The translations under genes and the position numbers were made by a program. Positions 37,936-45,245 of a DNA stretch of 64,000 bases are shown here, in pieces (position 1 is the first letter of the stretch; each line of letters begins with the position of its first letter). The stretch is from Martinezella calliandrae (GTDB lineage: Bacteria > Pseudomonadota > Alphaproteobacteria > Rhizobiales > Rhizobiaceae). Where the stretch lies: assembly GCF_030272695.1 (NCBI RefSeq), contig NZ_JARFYN010000005.1, forward strand, positions 1 through 64,000, in the 5' to 3' direction. The notes under the pieces are model-generated. The model ran no database searches and was not told the DNA's origin. It worked only from the letters and a program-made list of their open reading frames with translations.

Positions 37936-37943
37936 GTTCTCAT
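37911..37943 (-). CDS. 10-residue upstream ORF of the ABC exporter
   Basis: ATG at 37943 is preceded at 7 nt by AGAGGAGA (37958-37951). The product would be MRTHGTGKHR. It ends within the loop of a 9-bp hairpin ahead of the exporter gene. Short ORFs with strong ribosome sites before transporters often act as translational or transcriptional attenuators. The peptide itself is unrecognised. Confidence 0.45.
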   Translation of the reverse strand: MRTHGTGKHR

Positions 37944-38196
37944 CAAACGATCTCCTCTAAAGTCGCTCGGCGGGTTCTATAACGCATGACAGAACCGATG
38001 TCATCAAAAACGGCAGGCAAGCTTTAAGAATGAGGGCGGTGTGCCTGATGGCATCGGCCTCGGTCGTGCGATCTATTTTAGGGTAGGGGTGAAAGTATTG
38101 AAGCCAATCCCCCGGTATTGACCATTAAGCTGAATTCCAAAATGGCTGATCGGCATGATATTCTGGATAATCATCGCCAGAAATATGAGGGGAATC

Positions 38197-38601
38197 ATGC
38201 CACGCCTTGCCAATTTGTACTTCAAGACAGCAATCATCTTTCTGATCATCGGAATTGGGATGGGCCTGAAAATGGCAATTACCGAGGATCACAGCGTCAT
38301 CGGCGCCCACGCGCATACGAATCTTCTTGGCTGGGTCACCAGCGCGATATTCGGCGGTTACTATGCGTTGAACCCGCGGAAAGCGGAAAGGCGGCTGGCG
38401 ATGATCCAATATTACATCTACACCGCCGGCGTCGCGATCATGGTGCCGGCATTGTATCTCATGCTTCTCGGCAATATGGCGATGGAGCCGATCGTGGGGT
38501 TGGCGTCAATCGTCACTTTCATCGGCGTGCTGTTGTTTGCCTTCATCATCTTTTCAGGTGAACAAGCTGCGACGACGGTTTCGCCGGCGCCCTCTCGCTG
38601 A
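38197..38601 (+). CDS. Small COX1-like membrane protein
   Basis: A 134-residue, four-helix inner-membrane protein. The HSVIGAHAHTNLLGW motif (32-46; His38, His40) resembles the heme-ligand helix of subunit I in heme-copper oxidases and NO reductases. Only this portion of the fold is present, so it is not an oxidase by itself. AGGGGA is 4-5 nt before the ATG at 38197; the earlier codons to 38155 lack homology. The family is annotated as a hypothetical or cytochrome oxidase-like protein in rhizobia. Heme binding is an inference. Confidence 0.7.
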   Translation: MPRLANLYFKTAIIFLIIGIGMGLKMAITEDHSVIGAHAHTNLLGWVTSAIFGGYYALNPRKAERRLAMIQYYIYTAGVAIMVPALYLMLLGNMAMEPIVGLASIVTFIGVLLFAFIIFSGEQAATTVSPAPSR

Positions 38602-38648
38602 CCTTTCGACAAGAGATGGCGGGGGCATCAGCAACCGCCGGCCCGTGG

Positions 38649-38852
38649 TCAGGATTTCTGCTGGGAAAGCTCCTCGCGCCGTTTCAACAGGCGTTCGAGC
38701 TCTTCTTCCTGTTCGGCGATGCGCTCCGACGCCAGCTCCTCGTCTGCCGCGCCGGAGTAAGCGGCGGCTTGCTCGATCAACTCGCGAAGATTTTCTCTTA
38801 TTGCCGCGATGCGCCGGTCAATCTCCGGGATGGTCAGCAGAATGTCGGACAT
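38649..38852 (-). CDS. Small coiled-coil hypothetical protein (67 aa)
   Basis: A 67-residue acidic helical protein (MSDILLTIPEIDRRIAAIRE at the start) with a heptad pattern from about 10 to 64. GGAGAT precedes the ATG on the minus strand. The longer frame up to 39038 is rejected because its upstream part has no coding look. Function is unknown; a small cytoplasmic dimer is likely. Confidence 0.65.
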   Translation of the reverse strand: MSDILLTIPEIDRRIAAIRENLRELIEQAAAYSGAADEELASERIAEQEEELERLLKRREELSQQKS

Positions 38853-39056
38853 GGTCGATCTCCAGGGAATGCGTCCCGTCGGAAGATGCCTCAGGGTACG
38901 ATTTGGAGATAATAGTATCCTCGGCTCAACGGAAGTCGCAAGCAGGGACTTTGACCAGATCCCACTTTCAGATGGAACCACCTGAAACGGATAGGATGCT
39001 CTGGATTCAAAAGACCAGAGCGAGCTTTGCACATTCAAATGAACAAACGGCCAAAC

Positions 39057-39896
39057 TCAAATTTCTGTCGATACCCGATTGGCGATCTCATCCAGCATTG
39101 CATCGGAGGAGGGGCCGACGACCGCATAGGCGGTGCCGTTGCGATGCCAGGAGACAACGCTCACATCGTCCTTGATGGTCTCGTCAAAATTGCCGTCGGC
39201 GGCGGCGCTGTCATCCTTCATGAAACATATGGCGATGACATCGCCGTCGAGGTCCTTGTAGATCAACTGGCCGGTCGCTTTGTCGTCGGCGATGAACATG
39301 CGCGCGCCTTGGAAGACCAATCCGTCGGCGGCAAGATCCGGCAGATTGAATTTCACGCCGACAGTGCCCGTCAGCCATTTGTTGATTTCGTCAATCTCGG
39401 TCGCCTGTACTTCGACGACATGGTGCGGTTGATGCGAATAGATACGGTGATAGGCGGCGATATCGTCCAGCCATGTGCGGTTCGGAGCGGGTACAGCAGT
39501 CGGCGCGGCGGGGGCGGCAGCAGGTGTCCCGGACGGCTGGATGCCGAAGAGATAGCCTATGCCAGCGCCGACCACGAACAGGATAAGAGCGGCGGCGAGC
39601 GCCTGGCGGCCGGTCGGGGCAAGCTTCAGGGATGGCGGTGAAAGGCGAGGGGCGGGTTCTCGCGCCTTGGGCGCCTGAGCGCTCTTGATGGAGCGCACCA
39701 GCGCCAGCGGCACCGGCTCCTTCAGCACCTCGTCGAAAGCCTTGCGGCCGACATCGGAGCCATGCTTCAGCTCATTGAAAATCCGGCGCGCTTCTGGGTC
39801 GGAGGCAATGAGCCGCTCCAGCTCCTCTTTCTCCTCGCGACTTGTCTCGCCGTCCATAAAGGCGGACAAACGAGCTTCAAGCGGCATTTTTCTCAT
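39057..39896 (-). CDS. Transmembrane anti-sigma factor
   Basis: A 279-residue protein. The N-terminal cytosolic anti-sigma region (1-75, starting MRKMPLEARLSAFMDGE) lacks the HxxxCxxC zinc motif. A single membrane helix at about 98-117 follows, then a periplasmic domain of about 160 residues that would sense a signal. It begins 12 bp after the stop of the ECF sigma gene, so the two are a coupled pair. The start is the ATG at 39896; a TTG at 39905 is possible. The signal is unknown. Confidence 0.82.
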   Translation of the reverse strand: MRKMPLEARLSAFMDGETSREEKEELERLIASDPEARRIFNELKHGSDVGRKAFDEVLKEPVPLALVRSIKSAQAPKAREPAPRLSPPSLKLAPTGRQALAAALILFVVGAGIGYLFGIQPSGTPAAAPAAPTAVPAPNRTWLDDIAAYHRIYSHQPHHVVEVQATEIDEINKWLTGTVGVKFNLPDLAADGLVFQGARMFIADDKATGQLIYKDLDGDVIAICFMKDDSAAADGNFDETIKDDVSVVSWHRNGTAYAVVGPSSDAMLDEIANRVSTEI

Positions 39897-39908
39897 ATCC
39901 TGCAATGC

Positions 39909-40424
39909 CTAAAACCTTCGCGGCGAGCGGCTGTGACCTTGAGTGGCAAGGCGAAGGCGAGCGTTGGAAAGCCGCGACGTCACCATCGACAGGGGGATGC
40001 CAAGAATATCAGCCGTCTGCTTATAGCTGTGCCCTTCGACATCGACGAGCAGGAAGACACTGGCAAGTCCTTCGGGCAAAGATGTGACCATTTGGTGCGC
40101 TTCGTTTGCTTCGACCGGATTCGTATGTGTGCCCGGTGCTGCCAGTTCACCTTGCTCCAGTGCGCTTCCCTTGGTGGCAGGCCGCAGCCGGTGGCGCCGG
40201 GTCTCATCCACCCATTGATGGCGAGCCATGGTGTAGAGCCAGCTTTCCAGCCGGCCGTCATTGTTCCAGAGATGGAATTTCGCAATGCCGCGCTGGCAAA
40301 TGCTCTGCACGAGTTCGTCCGCCTCAGCCAGGTCGCCGGTCAGCGTTACAGCGAAGCGCCGGAGCTTCGGAAGAAGGCCGACCAGATCGCGTCTGATGTC
40401 GATGGCTGCTACCGGCGTGGGCAT
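39909..40424 (-). CDS. ECF-type RNA polymerase sigma factor
   Basis: A 171-residue sigma-70 family factor with region 2 (about 12-75, AEADELVQSICQRGIAKFH and SWLYTMARHQWVDETRR) and region 4 (about 112-165, HSYKQTADILGIPLSMVTSRLSNAR). GGAAAG precedes the ATG. Paired with the membrane anti-sigma downstream, it forms an extracytoplasmic-stress switch. Its regulon cannot be read here. The next leftward genes and the TPR gene upstream are candidates only by proximity. Confidence 0.9.
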   Translation of the reverse strand: MPTPVAAIDIRRDLVGLLPKLRRFAVTLTGDLAEADELVQSICQRGIAKFHLWNNDGRLESWLYTMARHQWVDETRRHRLRPATKGSALEQGELAAPGTHTNPVEANEAHQMVTSLPEGLASVFLLVDVEGHSYKQTADILGIPLSMVTSRLSNARLRLATQGHSRSPRRF

Positions 40425-40635
40425 TGTCTTTCCAAGGAGAGGTTGGGGGTTGCCGAGCTGCAGTCTTCTTCCGGCAAAAGATGGCTTTTTTCTAGCAAAG
40501 AGCTAACTGAGCCGAAGGATTGTGCTGTGTTGATATGAACCATTTTGGTGTCTTTTCGCAAGTCTTCAAAAATCGGAGGTGCGCTTCCTGTCCACTTCTC
40601 ACACGATCTTGAGGAATGGAGCGTCCGCGCCTCGT

Positions 40636-41202
40636 TCAATACCTGATTTGACCATTCAGCGATTGCAGCAATGAGCGATAGGCCCAGGTGTTTTCGCCGC
40701 CACGGTCGCGGATTTCGACAAGCTGCACACGCGCCGCCTGGACATCGCCCTGTTCAAGCAATGCCTGGCCCATATAGGAGCGTGCGAGGATGTAGTTCTC
40801 GTCGCGCTGCAGGGCCCTGCGATAATAGGTCATGCCGAGCTGCATGCGTCCGGCCTTGCGGTTGGAATAGCCGAGATAGTTGAGAATGCGGGGATCATCC
40901 TGGTTCTTGGCGAGCTTCAGGACGGTGATGGCGTTGTCATATTGGCCCGCATAGGCGAACTCGCGTGCCGCCTGGAAAAGCTGGTCGTCGTTGAAACCGC
41001 TTTTTTGCGGTTTCACGCATTCTTTTTTGTCCTTGTCCCAGACCTTGCCGTCTGTGCATCTGGTTGTGGTTTTGGTTTTCGGCGGCGGGGCTGTCTCGTC
41101 GCTCTCGGAGCCGGCAGCGAAGGCCGGCAGGCTGGCGCTGATCAGAAATCCGACCGCAAGCGCCGTCACGACAGAACGCTTCATCGCTGCGTCAAAACCC
41201 AT
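40636..41202 (-). CDS. Exported TPR-repeat protein
   Basis: A 188-residue protein with a signal peptide (roughly 7-29, ending LPAFA). A short Lys/Thr-rich section follows with CTDGKVWDKDKKECVKP, whose two Cys may bond. Two to three tetratricopeptide repeats (75-165) complete it. GGAGG at the right distance supports the ATG at 41202 over the internal Met7. It is probably a periplasmic adaptor. It lies upstream of the ECF sigma gene on the same strand, 212 bp apart. Confidence 0.8.
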   Translation of the reverse strand: MGFDAAMKRSVVTALAVGFLISASLPAFAAGSESDETAPPPKTKTTTRCTDGKVWDKDKKECVKPQKSGFNDDQLFQAAREFAYAGQYDNAITVLKLAKNQDDPRILNYLGYSNRKAGRMQLGMTYYRRALQRDENYILARSYMGQALLEQGDVQAARVQLVEIRDRGGENTWAYRSLLQSLNGQIRY

Positions 41203-41295
41203 ATTGTCCTCCAGAAATCACCTGTGGGGATTGTAGCTCCGGATATTCGAAAACGCTACCGAAACGACGGGAGGGCATTCACAAAATGCCACAGA

Positions 41296-42204
41296 TTATG
41301 ACGCCAGGATATCGACGCCTTGAGCCTGTATGTCGTCGCCGCTCGCATTGAGGCTGAAGCGTTCTGCCTTGAGCTCCCAGGCGCCGGGACGGCCGGAAAT
41401 GGTAAAGAGATTGTAGGCGGCAGGCGGCTTCAGCCCGCCGGCACCCTGCGAAGCCGACGCGATGCCCACGACAGGCACCGGACCGGTCTGCCCCCGCAGC
41501 CAATGCAGCGTATTGAGATGAGTATGGCCGTGCAGGACCAGTTCGGCGCCGCCGGTCGAAATGACGGCAGCGAAGCGGCGAATGCCGATCATGCGCTTAT
41601 AGAAGCTGGTCGCGCCCCGGATTGGCGGGTGATGGATCATGACCACGCGAAAGAGGCCTGCCTCGCCAGCGGAGCGCAACAGATCCACCGTCTCGCGTGC
41701 CTGTCTGGCCGAGTAGAAGCCGCTGGCCGCAAAGGGCGGCGTCGCCACCGCCGTCGAGCAACCGATCAGCGCGACATTGTCGCGAATGCGCAAATAGGGG
41801 AAAATGCGCCGGTCCTCCTGCCACTCCGCCGGCGCATGGTCACCCTGGACATAAGGATACCAGGCGCGCATGGCTTTCTCGTAGGAGCCGGGCACATAGG
41901 CGTCGTGGTTGCCAGGTACGACGGAGGTGAAGGCAGGATCGCCGAGCGTCCTCAGCCATTCGGCGGCGGTGCGGATTTCGATACCGCTGGCGAGATTGAC
42001 GAGATCGCCGGTCACTGCAAGATGATCTGCCTGTTTTGATTTGATGTCTTCGAGCAGAAGGTCGAGCGTGCCACCAAAAAGATGCTTGCGCCGGTTCCGA
42101 TGCCAGTTCACAAAGCCGGTAATGCGTTTGGAGGCCAATTCTCTGATCGAAAGCCGTGGCAGGGGGCCCAGGTGAATGTCGGAAATATGCGCGAGCTTGA
42201 ACAT
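41296..42204 (-). CDS. Metallophosphoesterase
   Basis: A 302-residue calcineurin-like phosphoesterase. The metal ligands are visible in order: SDIHLG, TGDLVN, PGNHD, MIHHPP and LHGHTH. Members act on cyclic nucleotides, phospholipid headgroups or other phosphoesters; the substrate is not evident. The start MFKLAHISDIH at 42204 places the first motif at the usual position; an ATG four codons earlier is also possible. It is divergent from a NUDIX gene. Confidence 0.9.
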   Translation of the reverse strand: MFKLAHISDIHLGPLPRLSIRELASKRITGFVNWHRNRRKHLFGGTLDLLLEDIKSKQADHLAVTGDLVNLASGIEIRTAAEWLRTLGDPAFTSVVPGNHDAYVPGSYEKAMRAWYPYVQGDHAPAEWQEDRRIFPYLRIRDNVALIGCSTAVATPPFAASGFYSARQARETVDLLRSAGEAGLFRVVMIHHPPIRGATSFYKRMIGIRRFAAVISTGGAELVLHGHTHLNTLHWLRGQTGPVPVVGIASASQGAGGLKPPAAYNLFTISGRPGAWELKAERFSLNASGDDIQAQGVDILAS

Positions 42205-42284
42205 GAGATGAGACATAGCTCAATCTATTGTCAAAACAAATAGATCGGTTTTTTGATAGCTGATCGCAACATGGGAGCCGCGGC

Positions 42285-42776
42285 ATGAATGACAGCATTG
42301 CTTCCGACGAAACCCGCGGCTGGCGGGCCAAATTGTTCGGCCGAATGCTGCATGGCTATTTTGTCCTGACCCGCAGCATGACCATGGGTGTGCGTGCGGC
42401 GTGTTTCGATAGCCAGGGACGGATTTTCCTGGTGCGGCATTCCTATGTTGCCGGCTGGCATATGCCGGGTGGCGGTGTCGAGCGCCATGAAACTGTGGAG
42501 CAAGCATTGACGAAGGAATTGCGGGAGGAGGGCAATCTGGTGATATCGGGCCGGCCGCAGCTCTTCCATGTCTATTTCAACAATCGGGTCAGCAAGCGCG
42601 ATCATGTCGTCTTCTACCGTGTTGAGGTCGAACAGACCGCACCGCGCCGACCAGATCTGGAGATTGTCGACAGTGGTTTCTTTCCGATCGATGCCTTGCC
42701 GCAAGGGACGACCAACGCGACCTATCGGCGGCTGAAGGAATTGGAGGGCGACGCGCCGCCCTCGAATTATTGGTAG
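42285..42776 (+). CDS. NUDIX hydrolase
   Basis: A 163-residue protein with a Nudix box at about 62-84 (GGGVERHETVEQALTKELRE, then EGN), including the Glu residues that bind Mg. It hydrolyses a nucleoside diphosphate linked to some other group. An N-terminal segment with RSMTMGVRAACFD leads into the beta-grasp. It is encoded alone, convergent with the GST gene 10 bp away. The substrate is unknown. Confidence 0.88.
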   Translation: MNDSIASDETRGWRAKLFGRMLHGYFVLTRSMTMGVRAACFDSQGRIFLVRHSYVAGWHMPGGGVERHETVEQALTKELREEGNLVISGRPQLFHVYFNNRVSKRDHVVFYRVEVEQTAPRRPDLEIVDSGFFPIDALPQGTTNATYRRLKELEGDAPPSNYW

Positions 42777-42786
42777 CTTTGCCGCC

Positions 42787-43776
42787 TCAAGCGGCCTTTG
42801 CCAGCTGCTGCCGTGCATGCGGTCGATCGAAATCGAGGTCGGGACCGACAGGGACGATGCCGGTAGGGTTGATCGTCTTATGGCTGCGATAATAATGGCT
42901 CTTGATGTGCGTGACGTTGGTGGTCTCGGCGATGCCAGGGACTTGATAAAGATCCCGCAGATATCCGGCAAGGTTGCGATAATCCTCGATGCGACGGATA
43001 TTGCATTTGAAATGGCCGACATAGACCGCGTCGAAGCGGACGAGCGTGGTGAATAGCCGCCAGTCAGCCTCGGTCAGCCGGTCGCCAAAGAGGTAGCGGC
43101 TTGTCTCCAGGCGCTTGTCGAGCATGTCGAGGGTTTCGAACACTCGGTGGACATTGTGCTCATAGGCTTCCTGCGTGGTGGCGAATCCGGACTTATAGAC
43201 GCCGTTGTTGACCGTATCGTAGACGACTGCGTTTAGCGCATCGATCTCGCCACGCAGGTCCATCGGATAGAAATCGTCCTTCGAGCCGGTCAGCCCGTCG
43301 AACGCATTGTTGAACATGCGGATGATTTCGGCGGATTCGTTGTTGACGATCGTGCCGGTCTGCTTGTCCCAGAGGACGGGAACGGTGACGCGACCGGAAT
43401 AATGCGCATCGGCCTTGACGTAGACTTCAAAGAGCGCCTTTGCACCAAAGATATGGTCGATGGTGCCCCCATCCTTGCCTTTGAATTCCCAGCCATTTTC
43501 CAGCATCAGCGGATCGACGATGGAAACGGAGATCAGGTTCTCAAGTCTCTTCAGCTTACGGAAAATCAACGTACGATGCGCCCATGGGCAGGCGAGCGAG
43601 ACATAAAGATGATAGCGGCCCGCTTCGGCCTTGAAACCGCCCGTACCGCTCGGACCCGGAGTGCCGTCCGCCGTGATCCAGTTGCGGAACTGCGAATCCG
43701 CTCGCTTGAAATGGCCCTTGGTTTCCTTGGTGTCGTACCAGATGTCATGCCAGACGCCGTTGACCAACATGCCCAT
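42787..43776 (-). CDS. Xi-class glutathione S-transferase (glutathionyl-hydroquinone reductase)
   Basis: A 329-residue protein with Cys63 in LACPWAHRTL, the catalytic motif of Xi-class GSTs (YqjG/PcpF). It has a long N-terminal extension with GHFKRADSQFRNWI and a C-terminal helical domain with VRFDAVYVGHFKCN. These enzymes use glutathione to reduce glutathionyl-hydroquinones. The catalytic residue and substrate-site Tyr are present, so it is probably active. Length is typical. Confidence 0.92.
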   Translation of the reverse strand: MGMLVNGVWHDIWYDTKETKGHFKRADSQFRNWITADGTPGPSGTGGFKAEAGRYHLYVSLACPWAHRTLIFRKLKRLENLISVSIVDPLMLENGWEFKGKDGGTIDHIFGAKALFEVYVKADAHYSGRVTVPVLWDKQTGTIVNNESAEIIRMFNNAFDGLTGSKDDFYPMDLRGEIDALNAVVYDTVNNGVYKSGFATTQEAYEHNVHRVFETLDMLDKRLETSRYLFGDRLTEADWRLFTTLVRFDAVYVGHFKCNIRRIEDYRNLAGYLRDLYQVPGIAETTNVTHIKSHYYRSHKTINPTGIVPVGPDLDFDRPHARQQLAKAA

Positions 43777-44152
43777 TGCCTATCCTTTCGCAGATCCCAC
43801 AAACAAACCTTAACGCGAAAATACGGTATGTCCGCCGAATTTCGATACGACAAACGATGAACAGTGTGTCCCGGATCCCCGAACCGCAGGACCGTGCGAA
43901 GACTGCGAAGCGGTTTTCGGATGCGGTGATGGTTGAAGAGACGACATCATCCCGACATGATCATGCGTCAACAAAGAGCTGCTCGCATTTTAAATTGGAC
44001 GGGCGGAATATTTCCTGCTATCGGGCTTGTCACACTTTGAGGACCACTTATCATGGAAGCAACCAGAAGCCTGCGACGACGCCGATGATCCCGAACGCTC
44101 GACAAGCGTTTTCGAGAGCCATCCTGTCCGTCTATCTGGTTTCCTTGCTCTA
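43777..44152. other. Intergenic region without a supported gene
   Basis: A 376-bp spacer, AT-richer than its flanks. A frame from 43857 (98 codons, MNSVSRIPEPQDRAKTAKRF at the start) runs to 44153. It has no recognisable domain, a Cys/His/Arg-rich composition and no clear ribosome site. I would not annotate it as a gene. Confidence 0.4.
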
Positions 44153-44722
44153 ATGTACAAGCACGTTCTGGTCTACCTCACTGAGGACGCGTCGCATGAC
44201 GCTGTCATCGAACTCATCAACGAAGAAGCATTTGGTCCCGGCCGGTTCACCCGTGCCGCAGCGCGGATTCGCGAGCAGGGGCCGCACGACCGTTCGCTCT
44301 CCTTCATCTGTGCCGACAACGGCGAGACGATCGCCTCGGTGCGCATGACGCCGGTGCTGGCCGGTTCGGTCAAAGGGCATTTGTTAGGGCCGCTCGCCGT
44401 GCGGCCGTCGCACAAGAACCTGGGTATTGGCCGCGAGCTCGTGCGGATTGCCGTCGAGGCCGCCAAGCGCAGGGGGTCGGAAGCCGTGATCCTAGTGGGC
44501 GATCCACCGTATTACGGTCCGCTCGGCTTTGAGAAGGTCGCCTATAATGCGCTGACGTTTCCGGGGCCGGTCGATCCTAACAGGGTTCTGGTCGTGCCGA
44601 TCGCCGCCGATACCCATGCACGGCTGAAGGGTACGATCGCCTGGGCTGACGCGTCTGTCCCGGTTGTTTCCGACACGGGCGATGACGATGAAGATTTGCC
44701 GCTGACGGCAATTGCGGTCTAG
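44153..44722 (+). CDS. GNAT family N-acetyltransferase
   Basis: A 189-residue acetyltransferase with the acetyl-CoA-binding loop region GPLAVRPSHKNLGIGRELVR and GDPPYYGPLGFEKV in the C-terminal half. This pattern is typical of the YhbS-like subgroup. The start is the ATG at 44153; the frame is open upstream but without homology. The C-terminus carries an acidic segment (DTGDDDEDLP). The acceptor substrate is unknown. Confidence 0.87.
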   Translation: MYKHVLVYLTEDASHDAVIELINEEAFGPGRFTRAAARIREQGPHDRSLSFICADNGETIASVRMTPVLAGSVKGHLLGPLAVRPSHKNLGIGRELVRIAVEAAKRRGSEAVILVGDPPYYGPLGFEKVAYNALTFPGPVDPNRVLVVPIAADTHARLKGTIAWADASVPVVSDTGDDDEDLPLTAIAV

Positions 44723-44797
44723 CCTGGCTCTTTATGAGGACTTGTCGACGCGCCTGGCGGCGGCAGATCGCCCGTCTAAGGTCTTGTCATCAGCCGG

Positions 44798-45241
44798 CTA
44801 TCGCCCCGTTTGTTTCAGTGGGGGCGCTAGTTTTTTCTGCAGAAAATAGCGACTGCGGCCGATTGGAAATTCCGGTAGTTCGCCGAAGATCACGTAGCCT
44901 TGCCGCTGATAGGCGCGCAGCGCCCGCGGATTGAATGTGTCGATCCAGGCGCCGTGGCAGCCGCGGGCGATCGCTTCCGTCTCGGCCGCTTCCAGCAGCC
45001 TGCCCGCCGTGCCCTGGCCGCGTAGTGTTTCGGGCACGAACAGCCATTGGGTAAACAACCAGCCCCAGCCGGTGTAGCCGGAGATGCCGCCGATCGTCTT
45101 GGCCTTTTCGTCGCGAATGAGGACAGCGAGCGGGCGGCGCCCGGAGGGGCCGATATCGGCGGCGTTGAAAGCAGTCAGGCCTTCACCGATCGCAGCGAGG
45201 TCACCTTCGGAGGGAGCATCCGTCACTTCAAATAGGGGCAT
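44798..45241 (-). CDS. GNAT family N-acetyltransferase, last gene of the MoxR operon
   Basis: A 147-residue acetyltransferase with TQWLFVPETLRGQGTAGRLL as the acetyl-CoA pyrophosphate loop and FNPRALRAYQRQGYVIFGEL near the end. The start is the ATG at 45241, four bases after the stop of the upstream 690-residue membrane protein, which implies translational coupling. Whether it modifies a product of that operon or is merely cotranscribed is not known. Confidence 0.85.
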   Translation of the reverse strand: MPLFEVTDAPSEGDLAAIGEGLTAFNAADIGPSGRRPLAVLIRDEKAKTIGGISGYTGWGWLFTQWLFVPETLRGQGTAGRLLEAAETEAIARGCHGAWIDTFNPRALRAYQRQGYVIFGELPEFPIGRSRYFLQKKLAPPLKQTGR

Positions 45242-45245
45242 GAAA

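Larger units (their letters stand above)
37838..38196. other. Divergent spacer with leader ORF and hairpin
   Basis: A 359-bp spacer between the leftward exporter and the rightward COX1-like gene. The left part holds the exporter leader (listed separately). The right part has a TATTGACC element near 38116 that could be a -35 for the COX1-like gene. No full-size gene is seen. Confidence 0.45.
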
